This document shows positions 7,767 to 16,298 of a DNA stretch of 64,000 nt, in pieces. The DNA lies in the NCBI GenBank assembly GCA_965226865.1, contig CBDDEH010000004.1, positions 186,001-250,000 on the forward strand, given 5' to 3'. The notes under the pieces are model-generated. The model had not been told where the DNA came from. It did no database searches and worked only from the letters and a program-made list of their open reading frames with translations. A program made the translations under genes and the position numbers. Source of the stretch: CBDDEH01 sp965226865 (GTDB taxonomy: Bacteria; Chloroflexota; Dehalococcoidia; Lucifugimonadales; JAGWBF01). Position 1 is the stretch's first letter, and each line of letters begins with the position of its first letter.

Positions 7767-8611
7767 CCGTTGTAGTCGATAGCAGTAGCTGTTTGCCTCC
7801 CGAACTGCTGAAGAAGTGGAACATACGAGTTGTCCCTCATGAGCTAATGATCGACGGGCGGGCATATGGTGACGGCGTTGACATAAAGCCCACAGAGTTC
7901 TACGAGATCCTCCAGAGCAACAATAAATCCCTATCAACCTCCTCACCCAAACCTGCCAGCTTCATAAACGCCTTCCACTCGGCCAGTCAAGACGCGGAAA
8001 GCATCTTGTGCCTCACCGTATCCGGCGGCTTTAGCGCCACACTTCGTTCGGCGTCGATAGCTGCTCAGGCGCTCGAGGAGGAGATGCCGGAGATGCCGAT
8101 CAAGGTGGTGGACAGCCAGGCTGCCGCAGGCGCAGAGGGTTTGATCGCATTGGTGGCAGCGAGGGCAGCACAGGAGGGAGGCGACCTTGATGGCGTTCTT
8201 TCTCGGATCGAAGAGGTTATTCCCCGGGTCAACCTGCTGGCCTTCCTCGACACGTTGGATTACCTACGACGCAGTGGAAGGGTCCCGAGAGTAGCCGCGT
8301 GGGCAGGATCGCTGTTGGGTATCAAGCCCCTCACGGAGCTGAAGTTGGGAGAAGCAAGGGTAATAGGAAAACCCAGAACCCGTGCAAAAGCGACGGAGCG
8401 CCTGATTGAGGTGATGAAAGCTCGCGTCGAGGATGCAATGGTTCACGTTAACGTAATGCACGCTCGCGCGGCAGATGATGCAGAGGCACTGCGTGATCGG
8501 GTGCAGTCGGATTTTAATTGCTCAGAGCTTTTTATAAGCGAGTTCACACCAGTGATGGGAGCGCATCTAGGACCCGGGCTCCTGGGACTGGCCTTTTTCA
8601 CAGACGTTTAG
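7745..8611 (+). CDS. DegV family fatty-acid-binding protein
   Basis: This 288-aa protein begins VAVVVDSSSCLPPELL, the DegV opening, followed by the STSSPKPASFINAF loop (~60-75) and SGGFSATLRSASIAA (~95), which in DegV/FakB proteins line the acyl-chain pocket. FakB-type proteins present fatty acids to the kinase FakA; no fakA is seen nearby. The TTG start at 7745 lies inside the preceding gene, behind GAGGAGAAG, so it appears translationally coupled to the PadR/HAAS operon. Confidence 0.85.
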   Translation: MVHKHGVAVVVDSSSCLPPELLKKWNIRVVPHELMIDGRAYGDGVDIKPTEFYEILQSNNKSLSTSSPKPASFINAFHSASQDAESILCLTVSGGFSATLRSASIAAQALEEEMPEMPIKVVDSQAAAGAEGLIALVAARAAQEGGDLDGVLSRIEEVIPRVNLLAFLDTLDYLRRSGRVPRVAAWAGSLLGIKPLTELKLGEARVIGKPRTRAKATERLIEVMKARVEDAMVHVNVMHARAADDAEALRDRVQSDFNCSELFISEFTPVMGAHLGPGLLGLAFFTDV

Positions 8612-8875
8612 GCCCATCTATCATGCAGGAGCCTCATCCCTAACGACCCAATAAGCTGACGACCTGCGTGTTCTGAGACGCTGTCTTCCCCAAAGGCCGC
8701 CTCGGTGGAAAAGGCAGCCATAGTCGTGGTCAGCGGCCTGCCAAGCAGTGGCTTCTCAAGTAAGACCCTGGACAGAGGCCCCGAGTTAGCAAGCCCGAAT
8801 TAGCAAGATTGTCTGATCCATGCAATAATTATTTCATCACCCATTCGGTTACTAATCCCTTTAAGGAGGATCTGC

Positions 8876-10390
8876 GTGGACATCAAAGTAATTCAAGGTG
8901 ATGTCACCGATATCAAGACTCCGGCTCTGATAGTGAATCTATTCGAGGGGGTCAAGCAACCTGGCGGCGCTACTGGAGCTGTTGACAAGGCGTTGGATGG
9001 GACCATATCCCAACTGATCCAGGATGGCGAGATAAAGGGAAAGAAGGGAGAAAACATCCTCATTCATACTCTGGGCAAAATGTCCCCGTCCAGAGTGCTG
9101 GTAGCCGGGCTGGGTAAATCGGAAGGCTTCGACGCAGAAACAATCAGGAGTGTAATAGCAGGGTCATGCCGTCATCTGAGGAAACTTGGCATTAGCAAAG
9201 CCGCCACCATCGCCCATGGGTCTGGCATAGCCGGACTGGATGCGATCGCCTCCGGACAGGCCATCGCTGAGGGCGCTATCCTAGGACTCTACCGGTTTAA
9301 CAATTATCTGACCAACGGGGATGAGAACACTGGAGAGCTAGATGAGCTGCTGATAGTTGAGAGAGATTCGGCCAAAATCGGTGACCTGAAAAATGGTATC
9401 GATCGCGGAAAGCTTATGGCCGAGGCGGCCATACTAGCCCGGAACATGGTAAACGAGCCTTCCAATGTCCTGACGCCAACCCGCATGGCTGAGATATCCA
9501 AACAGATAGCCGAGGAGGAGGGTCTAGAGCTGACCGTCCTGGAACGCGAGGACATGGAAGACAAGGAAATGGGCGCCATCCTGGCTGTGGCAAAGGGAAG
9601 CCATCAACCACCGAAAATGATAGTTCTCAAATACACAGGTGATCCTGAGAACCCTGAAAACGTCATTGGCTTTGTAGGGAAAGGGATAACTTTCGACTCG
9701 GGCGGTATTTCCATCAAACCATCGAACGGTATGGAAGATATGAAGGGGGACATGGCCGGTGGCGCTTCCGTAATCGCCGCCATCAAAGTCATCGGTCAGC
9801 TAAAGCCCAAGATCAATGTCACGGCAATAGTGGCCGCCACTGAGAACATGCCGGGCGGCTCGGCCCAGCGCCCAGGAGACGTCGTCAGAAGCATGAGCGG
9901 CAAGACCATTGAGGTCATCAACACCGACGCGGAAGGCAGACTTGTGCTGGCCGATGCTCTCCATTATGCCAAACAGGCGGGCATTACCCGTCTCGTGGAC
10001 GTAGCCACCTTGACCGGGGCAATGGTGGTAGCCTTGGGCACCGGCAGCAGCGGAGTGATGGGAAACGACCAGAAGCTCATAGACCGCCTGATTCAGGCGG
10101 GTGCATCTGCTGGCGAGAGGATTTGGCAGTTGCCCTTATACGACGATTACAAAGAACAGATAAAGAGCAGCGTCGCCGACATCAAGAACACCGGCGGCCG
10201 AGGGGCCGGGTCCATAACCGCGGCCTTGTTTCTAGCAGAGTTCACGGCCGACACCCAATGGGCCCACCTCGATATAGCCGGGACCTATATGACAAACAAA
10301 GACAAGGGTTATTTGGTCAAAGGTGGTACTGGGATTCCCACCCGTACCCTGGTAAATCTCGCCCTCGAACTGGCAAACGCTGCCAATTGA
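8876..10390 (+). CDS. pepA: Leucyl aminopeptidase (M17 family)
   Basis: This 504-aa cytosolic M17 aminopeptidase has two metal sites. Visible signatures are GKGITFDSGGISIKP (~265-280, Lys and Asp ligands), MKGDMAGGASV (~288) and NTDAEGRLVLADAL (~350-363, the family pattern with metal ligands Asp and Glu and the catalytic Arg). The N-terminal ~170 residues form the regulatory domain. The start is GTG at 8876 behind AAGGAGGA. In the 264 bp upstream I see no further gene or convincing promoter. Length is normal for PepA. Confidence 0.95.
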   Translation: MDIKVIQGDVTDIKTPALIVNLFEGVKQPGGATGAVDKALDGTISQLIQDGEIKGKKGENILIHTLGKMSPSRVLVAGLGKSEGFDAETIRSVIAGSCRHLRKLGISKAATIAHGSGIAGLDAIASGQAIAEGAILGLYRFNNYLTNGDENTGELDELLIVERDSAKIGDLKNGIDRGKLMAEAAILARNMVNEPSNVLTPTRMAEISKQIAEEEGLELTVLEREDMEDKEMGAILAVAKGSHQPPKMIVLKYTGDPENPENVIGFVGKGITFDSGGISIKPSNGMEDMKGDMAGGASVIAAIKVIGQLKPKINVTAIVAATENMPGGSAQRPGDVVRSMSGKTIEVINTDAEGRLVLADALHYAKQAGITRLVDVATLTGAMVVALGTGSSGVMGNDQKLIDRLIQAGASAGERIWQLPLYDDYKEQIKSSVADIKNTGGRGAGSITAALFLAEFTADTQWAHLDIAGTYMTNKDKGYLVKGGTGIPTRTLVNLALELANAAN

Positions 10391-10444
10391 CTCCATATAC
10401 CATTTCACTTAGACTGCTTTGGAGGGTGGAAGGCGAGCTCTCAT

Positions 10445-10522
10445 GGTGAGCGTAGCCAAGGGGCCTAAGGCGCCTGACTGTGGCTCAGGAGATCGTGGGT
10501 TCGAATCCCACCGCTCACCCCA
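10445..10522 (+). tRNA. tRNA-His (GTG anticodon)
   Basis: The cloverleaf has acceptor stem GTGAGCG/CGCTCAC, anticodon stem CCTGA/TCAGG around the loop CTGTGGC (anticodon GTG) and T arm GTGGG-TTCGAAT-CCCAC. The extra G-1 at 10445 faces discriminator C73, the His identity element. The CCA end (10520-10522) is encoded. Confidence 0.95.
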
Positions 10523-10528
10523 ACGACT

Positions 10529-10602
10529 GCGCCCGTAGCTCAACTGGACAGAGCGCTGGGCTTCGGACCCAGAGGTTGCGGGTTCGATTCCTGCCGGGCG
10601 CG
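10529..10602 (+). tRNA. tRNA-Arg (TCG anticodon)
   Basis: The acceptor stem is GCGCCCG/CGGGCGC and the anticodon stem CTGGG/CCCAG encloses CTTCGGA (anticodon TCG). The discriminator is G and no CCA is encoded, unlike the tRNA-His six bp upstream. The two genes are probably co-transcribed and share the terminator at 10621. Confidence 0.95.
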
Positions 10603-10620
10603 CTCTTACCAACCTGTTCG

Positions 10621-10658
10621 AACAAGCCCTGAGATATCCCAGGGCTTGTTGCTTTTTA
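10621..10658 (+). terminator. Terminator after the tRNA pair
   Basis: A stem AACAAGCCCT / AGGGCTTGTT with a loop of about 10 nt is followed by GCTTTTT, 19 bp after the tRNA-Arg. Confidence 0.8.
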
Positions 10659-10711
10659 CAGGGCGGTACAGAGAACGGTTGTGATAAATTAACCATAGCC
10701 TGTGTGGCCGA

Positions 10712-11605
10712 ATGCTTATGAAACCTGTGAACACAATAGCTCTCGAAGTGGTGCCCACGTCCAAACAAGGTGGACAACCGAGGGCCATAGAAGAGGCCAG
10801 GAAAGTAAAGACCCTGCTGGATAAATCCGGACTGACCAACGTTATCAACACGTTCTTGGTTCCTCAGATCATTGCGGAAGAGGGGGACAGGCCCATTGCT
10901 CTGGACGAGAAGATGGACCCGCTGGATACCAGAGAGGCCCTGGCAATGGAGCTTCCCATCTCGTTTATTTTTACCCAGGTCACGGTGTTCACGCCTCTCG
11001 ACAAGCTAACGTCGAGATTAAAAAGAGTTCGAGAAGCGGGGGTCGGGCGCGTCGTGTTCGTCGGAGTGCCCAGGGTTTTTGACGAAAAGGACATAGTTGG
11101 GCCGTTTCCCAGCGAGGCACTGGGACGTTTCAAAGAGATTATTCCGTCCAGGGGCGTCATATTGATCCCAACGAGGCCTGACGAAGACGAGAGGTTTCAA
11201 GCCAAGCTGGATTCGGGGGCCAACTTCGCCTTGTCGCAATTGCTATTCAGCGATCAGATCGTGCCCTTTTTACGGAAGCTCGAGGAGTCTCCGCAAAAAC
11301 CTGAAATCCTGCTTTCCTTCGGATACGTGCCACAGGTGGAGCTGAAAGTCGGACTCATGAGATGGCTCATACGGGACATTTCACCAGGCGCTCAGACGGA
11401 TTCGGACAACATCGAAAGGCTGGCCGGCTCACCTTTTAACGAGAAAAGAAGATCCCTTGTAGAGCTATACAAAAGGGTGGTTGAGGGGGCCACGAAAACG
11501 CATTTTCCCATTGGCGTCCATTTCGAGTGTCCCTACGGAGTCTCCGAGCCAGCCCTGGAAACTTTCAGTGCGATGCTGGACTTCTGGTCGCCAGGCACAG
11601 GCTGA
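10712..11605 (+). CDS. Methylenetetrahydrofolate reductase-like protein
   Basis: This 297-aa protein begins PVNTIALEVVPTSKQGGQP and has a TIM-barrel-like rhythm: LVPQIIAEEGDRP, VGRVVFVGVPR (~120), IIPSRGVILIPTR (~150), SGANFALSQLLFSD (~175) and a C-terminal PIGVHFECPYGVSEPAL. The 'fa.sQllf' segment and overall order resemble the MetF/MTHFR superfamily, in which FAD reduces methylene-THF to methyl-THF. It is divergent from MetF and lacks several familiar strings, so it may be one of the atypical MTHFR-like proteins. It converges with the kinase gene downstream. Confidence 0.5.
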   Translation: MLMKPVNTIALEVVPTSKQGGQPRAIEEARKVKTLLDKSGLTNVINTFLVPQIIAEEGDRPIALDEKMDPLDTREALAMELPISFIFTQVTVFTPLDKLTSRLKRVREAGVGRVVFVGVPRVFDEKDIVGPFPSEALGRFKEIIPSRGVILIPTRPDEDERFQAKLDSGANFALSQLLFSDQIVPFLRKLEESPQKPEILLSFGYVPQVELKVGLMRWLIRDISPGAQTDSDNIERLAGSPFNEKRRSLVELYKRVVEGATKTHFPIGVHFECPYGVSEPALETFSAMLDFWSPGTG

Positions 11606-11622
11606 CCGGTCTGAGCGAATCG

Positions 11623-12252
11623 TTACCTGCCAACCAGTCCCCGGATTTGAGCAATGGCTTCCTCCAGGTCCTGGTTAACGACCACCGGTTGATGATGCTC
11701 GATGGCGAGCCTGAGGAATTGGTCCTGGAGATGGACAAGATCGCCTAGTTGCTCTCGCGTAAAACTTCTTTTGGCGTGATTAAAGCTTAGCACTCTACTC
11801 TTCAAAACTTCCCTGTCAGGGACGTCGAGCACGCAAAGGATAGTGGCGCCCAGAGAGTCAGGATCCAGGATGCCGGGGATACAATGGGTACCTTCCAACA
11901 CCATCCCTATTCCCTCTCGGATGGCCCTCTGGATGCACGTTTCGATACTAGGTTTGATGGTCTGCGCCTGACGTATCGCGCCTTCCAATATGCGGCTCTC
12001 CGCCCCAGTGGATGAATCCTCGAGCTCCTGGTGGGCGTCGTAGCTATTTCGACGAAGGAGCCTGGCTTGATCTTCCGGCAATAAATGGGAGATCGAGGAG
12101 CGGATGAACCCGGTGCTCAAGTGATGGGCGAGGTTCAACCGTTGAACGAGGAGATTGGCTATGGTGGTCTTTCCCGTCCCGGGCGCTCCGCCCAGGACGA
12201 TGATCAACGGTTCCCCATCGTTTTCAAAGGATGACAGATCTCTAGTATCCAA
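11623..12252 (-). CDS. P-loop kinase, 2-phosphoglycerate kinase-like
   Basis: This 209-aa nucleotide kinase-like protein has Walker A at ~25-32 (GGAPGTGKTTIANLL), a lid-like region containing HLSTGFIRSSI, EGTHCIPG (~123) and a C-terminal helix series. The pattern of a TG.IR motif after the P loop resembles archaeal-type 2-phosphoglycerate kinases and related ATP-dependent small-molecule kinases. The substrate is not certain. The start is TTG at 12252. It is divergent from sdhA with about 200 bp between and convergent with the MTHFR-like gene. Confidence 0.65.
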   Translation of the reverse strand: MDTRDLSSFENDGEPLIIVLGGAPGTGKTTIANLLVQRLNLAHHLSTGFIRSSISHLLPEDQARLLRRNSYDAHQELEDSSTGAESRILEGAIRQAQTIKPSIETCIQRAIREGIGMVLEGTHCIPGILDPDSLGATILCVLDVPDREVLKSRVLSFNHAKRSFTREQLGDLVHLQDQFLRLAIEHHQPVVVNQDLEEAIAQIRGLVGR

Positions 12253-12371
12253 GTGGCTGCGTAGGCATGAACTAGGTCGGCAGTGTATCGTGGGTATTCC
12301 TAGCTGTCAAGCATCACCTCGGGCTGCCTTGCCAAGGCGGCTAAAAGGCCCTCGATTCGAATCTGTTGTAT

Positions 12372-12401
12372 TTGACAGTCATCCTAGCGAAATCATATAA
12401 T
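12372..12401 (+). promoter_or_regulatory. Sigma70-type promoter of the sdhA operon
   Basis: A perfect -35 TTGACA (12372-12377), an 18-bp spacer and a perfect -10 TATAAT (12396-12401) lie about 53 bp before the sdhA ATG. Confidence 0.8.
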
Positions 12402-12453
12402 TCCAATACGACGACCTCGGCTGGGGTCGTCAAGTTTACGGGGAGTTCCTTAC

Positions 12454-14121
12454 ATGCCCGAGCACGACGTTGTGGTGGTGGGTGGCGGGTTTGCGGGGAT
12501 GCGAGCCGCCATCACTGCCAAGGCTGCCGGGGTCGACGCCGCTCTAGTCTCCAAAGTCTATCCCATCAGAAGCCACTCATCGGGAGCCCATAGCGGCATC
12601 AACGCAGCCCTGAGTTCAGAGGATTCATGGGAATCCCACGCCTCCGACACCATCGAAGGCGGAGCGCACCTTTCGGACCAGGATGCGGTGGAAACCATGT
12701 GCCGCGATGGTATCGACGATGTCATATCCCTCGAGCACATGGGCGTGATTTTCAGTCGGGATGATAACGGCCGTATAGACGTGATGCCGTTTGGAGGGTC
12801 ATCGCATCCACGGACATGCTATGTGGGCGACTCGGCCGGCCATATAATCCTCCAGGTCCTCTACGAACAGCTTCTGAGATGGAGCGTTAAGACCTACGAC
12901 GAGTGGTTTGTCAGCTCCCTGCTGGTCGACGAAGGTGTTTGCAAAGGTGTTATAGCTCAAGAGCTATCAACCGGCAGCATCCACAAAATCGACTCGAAAT
13001 CGGTGATCCTGGCGACCGGTGGGATAGGCCGCATGTATCAGCCCAGCACAGCGGCCTACACCTCGACGGCCGATGGTCAAGCACTAGCCTATCGAGCAGG
13101 CGTACCACTGATGGACATGGAGATGATCCAGTACCATCCCACCTCTCTTGAAGCCAAGGGAGTGCTAATCACTGAGGCAGCCAGAGGTGTGGGAGCCGTT
13201 CTGGTCAACAAGGACGGCCAGGCATTCATGGAGGCATCCGACCCCGAAAGGATGGACCTGTCGACACGTGACGTCATGGCCCGTGCGGTCTTCAATGAGG
13301 CGGGTAAGAACGGGAATGGACCGGTGTCCCTGGACTTCCGTCACCTTGAACAAGGGCTTATAGATGACCGCCTGGCTGAGACTAAGTTCTTGGTAGACAG
13401 GCTGACGGGAGTGGACATCCGAAAAGACCTGGTCCCAGTGGAGCCGGCGATGCACCGTCCATTAGGCGGAGTCCAAGTGGACTCCCACGGGGCAACCAGC
13501 CTACCAGGCCTATATGCGGCGGGTGAGTGCGCCTGCGTTGGAGTTCATGGGGCAAATAACCTGGGAGGGAATGTCCTTCTCGAAAGCATAGTATTCGGCA
13601 GGAGGGCAGGCGAGGCGGCATCGGAATATAGCATGTCAACCCAATCTCAGAATGCGCCCCTGCCCCTCCTAGATGATGAAGTTAGCCGATTCGCAGTCCT
13701 AGCCGGACGCAACGGCACTGGCGATTCCGTTGGCTCTATCCAACGTGAGCTGGCCGAGGCGATGCACCAAAAGGTCGGACTTTTCCGGAACGCTGAGGCG
13801 TTGACGGAAGCCGGTAAAAAGATCGACCAGTTGACAGAACGATATTCCAAGCTTGGAATAGCAAGCGTCGATGGTCCGTACAATCCATCACTGTGCAGCT
13901 ATTTAGAACTAGAGAATATGTTGGAGGTGAGCAAGGTCATCGTAGCGAGCGTCCTTGCAAGGCAGGAGAGCCGGGGAGTCCACTACCGCATCGATTTTCC
14001 AGAAAGGGACGACGACAACTGGATGCAGCACACGCTGGCCTCTCACACGCCTGAAGGCCCCGAACTGGCGTACAGGCCGGTGGTGATAACCACCTGGCAG
14101 CTACAAAGGAGGTCTGGTTAA
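12454..14121 (+). CDS. sdhA: Succinate dehydrogenase/fumarate reductase flavoprotein subunit
   Basis: This 555-aa subunit carries FAD and oxidises succinate or reduces fumarate. It has an N-terminal dinucleotide fold (VVVVGGGFAGMRAA), IRSHSSGAHSGINAAL (~31-46, including the His region used for covalent FAD), the substrate-loop segment MIQYHPTSL, TEAARGVGAVLVN, and the C-terminal FAD contact GLYAAGECACVGVHGANNLG. The ATG at 12454 lies behind GGGGAG. Its stop overlaps the sdhB start by one base (TAATG). It forms an operon with sdhB and the HdrB-like third gene. Confidence 0.92.
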   Translation: MPEHDVVVVGGGFAGMRAAITAKAAGVDAALVSKVYPIRSHSSGAHSGINAALSSEDSWESHASDTIEGGAHLSDQDAVETMCRDGIDDVISLEHMGVIFSRDDNGRIDVMPFGGSSHPRTCYVGDSAGHIILQVLYEQLLRWSVKTYDEWFVSSLLVDEGVCKGVIAQELSTGSIHKIDSKSVILATGGIGRMYQPSTAAYTSTADGQALAYRAGVPLMDMEMIQYHPTSLEAKGVLITEAARGVGAVLVNKDGQAFMEASDPERMDLSTRDVMARAVFNEAGKNGNGPVSLDFRHLEQGLIDDRLAETKFLVDRLTGVDIRKDLVPVEPAMHRPLGGVQVDSHGATSLPGLYAAGECACVGVHGANNLGGNVLLESIVFGRRAGEAASEYSMSTQSQNAPLPLLDDEVSRFAVLAGRNGTGDSVGSIQRELAEAMHQKVGLFRNAEALTEAGKKIDQLTERYSKLGIASVDGPYNPSLCSYLELENMLEVSKVIVASVLARQESRGVHYRIDFPERDDDNWMQHTLASHTPEGPELAYRPVVITTWQLQRRSG

Positions 14122-15113
14122 TGGAGGTCACCGTTAAGGTGAAACGATATGACCCGAAGAGCGCCAGCACAGGTGAGTTTCAGGATTACCGCCTGGATAT
14201 CTCCGAAGAGGAAAGCGTTCTCGATGCCTTGTGGCGCATAAGACAAGAGCAAGATGGAACCCTGGCTTTCAGAGGCACCTGCCGCACAGGCTTCTGTGGG
14301 GATTGCACAATGCGTGTCAGCGGGAAAAATAGAATCGCGTGTTGCACCGCCGTGGGGAACGCTGTCACAGATGGCGAGGTCACCATCGAACCGATCCGGC
14401 TCATCAAGGTCTCTAAAGACATGATGTTCGACGTGGAGGCAATGGTATACAGCAAGTACCGGGCGGTCGAACCTTGGATTGAGACAGGCGGTTCTCAGCC
14501 GGAGCGGGAGTACCTCGTCCCTAACGAGGTCATACAAGACCTCAGGAACGTGATGAGTTGCACCATGTGCTGGCTGTGCGACGAAGGCTGCACCACCATG
14601 GTGGTGGACAAACAGTTCGTTGGGCCCGCCGCTCTGACCAAGGGATACCGGGTCGTCATGGACCCAAGGGACAGCAAAACCGAGGAACGGCTCCACAAGC
14701 TAAGCCGGGTTAAAGGAATGTGGGACTGTTGCCATTGCTTCGAAGCCACAGAGCACTGCCCGAAGGGTATAGACCCAACAGAGCGTATCTTCACGCTAAA
14801 GAACCAGGCTATCAAAATTGGCGCTGGGATTTCGACCGTAAAAAACCACTACAGGAGCTTCGCCGCTTCCGTAAAATCCGACGGGTGGTTGGATGAAACC
14901 CGCCTGGCCATTGAGACCGAAGGAGGATTGTCAAACATCTTCGCACAGCTAAAACAGCTTCCTCTAGGGTTAAAGGCTCTCAAACGTGGAAAGATGCCGA
15001 AGCCCTACTTCCTCCATAAAAAACGTAAGGGAGCTGAAAAAATCAAGCGCATATTCAAAAAGTGGGAGGAAAGAGCTAATGGCATACGCCTTCTATCCGG
15101 GCTGTGTATCTAA
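14121..15113 (+). CDS. sdhB: Succinate dehydrogenase/fumarate reductase iron-sulfur subunit
   Basis: This 330-aa electron-transfer subunit has a plant-ferredoxin-type [2Fe-2S] site (CRTGFCGDC, ~54-62, plus a further Cys about 12 residues on) and two Cys clusters for the [4Fe-4S] and [3Fe-4S] centres (CTMCWLCDEGC ~148; CCHCFEATEHCP ~204). Typical SdhB is about 240 aa; here a basic ~90-residue C-terminal extension follows (GLKALKRGKMPKPYFLHKKRK), a length also found in the archaeal/TfrB-like types that pair with HdrB-type subunits. It overlaps both neighbours. Confidence 0.9.
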   Translation: MEVTVKVKRYDPKSASTGEFQDYRLDISEEESVLDALWRIRQEQDGTLAFRGTCRTGFCGDCTMRVSGKNRIACCTAVGNAVTDGEVTIEPIRLIKVSKDMMFDVEAMVYSKYRAVEPWIETGGSQPEREYLVPNEVIQDLRNVMSCTMCWLCDEGCTTMVVDKQFVGPAALTKGYRVVMDPRDSKTEERLHKLSRVKGMWDCCHCFEATEHCPKGIDPTERIFTLKNQAIKIGAGISTVKNHYRSFAASVKSDGWLDETRLAIETEGGLSNIFAQLKQLPLGLKALKRGKMPKPYFLHKKRKGAEKIKRIFKKWEERANGIRLLSGLCI

Positions 15114-15960
15114 GGGCGGCTGCCCAGAGCTTTATCCTGCGGCAGTCAAGGTCGCAGATAAACTGGGCATCGAGCTGGTTGAGCTTACCGATGTGGGTTG
15201 TAGTGGGGCAGGTGTGCTCAGCCAGGAAGTGTCCGACCCGATCAACGCCCGTACCCTGGCAAAGGTGGAACAGATGGGAATGACCATGATGACCATCTGC
15301 AGCACCTGTCAGGGAGTGTTCACCCAAGCCAACCACAGGCTCAAGTCAGAGCCGGAATACAAGGAGAGCATTAACAGAGAGTTCCTGGCATCGGAAGGGC
15401 TGGAGTACAAGGGCACAGTTGAGGTGAAACACTTCCTCTGGGTGCTGGACGAAGAATACGGCCTGGAACGGTTGAAGAACCTGGTAGTCCACCCGCTAAA
15501 GGACTTGAACGTGGCGCCTTTTTACGGATGTTATTTGCGCCGACCCCCAGATCTGATAGTGCCCGAGGGTTTTGAAAGGCGGAAAAGCGTACTGGAGCTG
15601 ACCATCGAGGCGCTGGGCGGCGAAGTCACCAAGATTAAGGGTAAGGGCAAGTGCTGTGGCTTTCCCATCCTTTCCGCAAGCGAAGAAAACTCCCTGGCTA
15701 TGTGTGGCACCCATACAATGGAGGCGAAAGAGAAGGGCGCCGACTGTATGGTCACGCCATGCCCGCTCTGCCACCTGGAACTGGACGGCAAACAAGCTGA
15801 CGCCGAGAAACACCGAGGCGAAAAGATCGACATGCCGGTCTTGCACCTTCCCCAGCTAGTTGGACTCGCCCTGGGGTTCAGTCCCAAGGAAATGGGCATG
15901 GGTAGGCATCTGGTCTCTACTAAAAGCGTGATCAACAAGCTGGAAGGGGTCAGGACCTAA
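15079..15960 (+). CDS. HdrB-like (CCG-domain) third subunit of the succinate dehydrogenase/fumarate reductase
   Basis: This 293-aa protein starts at the ATG at 15079 (MAYAFYPGCVSKGGCPELY) behind GGGAGGAAAG, overlapping sdhB by 35 bp; an upstream in-frame ATG at 14986 is a worse choice. Two Cys-rich modules are visible. The C-terminal one is canonical (GKCCGFP...MVTPCPLCHLELD). The N-terminal one reads DVGCSGAG...ICSTCQGVF, with Ser where CCG has the second Cys. Such SdhE/HdrB-like subunits replace the usual haem membrane anchors in type-E complexes. No SdhC/D-type anchor gene follows. Confidence 0.85.
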   Translation: MAYAFYPGCVSKGGCPELYPAAVKVADKLGIELVELTDVGCSGAGVLSQEVSDPINARTLAKVEQMGMTMMTICSTCQGVFTQANHRLKSEPEYKESINREFLASEGLEYKGTVEVKHFLWVLDEEYGLERLKNLVVHPLKDLNVAPFYGCYLRRPPDLIVPEGFERRKSVLELTIEALGGEVTKIKGKGKCCGFPILSASEENSLAMCGTHTMEAKEKGADCMVTPCPLCHLELDGKQADAEKHRGEKIDMPVLHLPQLVGLALGFSPKEMGMGRHLVSTKSVINKLEGVRT

Positions 15961-16146
15961 CCCCTAACGGCCTCCTCTGCCCGAAGTTCACCTCGTTTCA
16001 CCCTGGTCAATCCGACCTCGAAGGCAGGTCCATCCGTACAGGGAAACCTCACGCCTAACCGCAATCGACTGGCATTTTGGCTGGGGCTAATCGGGAGGAT
16101 ATCGGTGCCATTGCCACGAGGCTGGCGACTGTCAGCGTAGTGCTTG

Positions 16147-16248
16147 CTATACTGGAAGGCCGGTTATTCGACAGGTGATGAGGGACGTGAGGACGAAAAG
16201 AGCTAGCAACACAGCACCGATGAGAAACCAGTATCTCGCTTCCCCCAT
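16147..16248 (-). CDS. Possible 33-aa single-span membrane protein
   Basis: The 338-bp gap between the sdh operon and the Opp ATPases holds no long gene. On the minus strand an ATG ORF of 33 residues (MGEARYWFLIGAVLLALFVL..., ending TGLPV) forms one hydrophobic helix with charged ends. It follows the oppF-like gene by about 50 bp in the same direction. There is no clear ribosome binding site, so this is a weak candidate. Confidence 0.25.
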   Translation of the reverse strand: MGEARYWFLIGAVLLALFVLTSLITCRITGLPV

Positions 16249-16298
16249 GTGATTAGCGACTGTTTACCAGTTCCAGTAGATACTACATCGCCTATATT

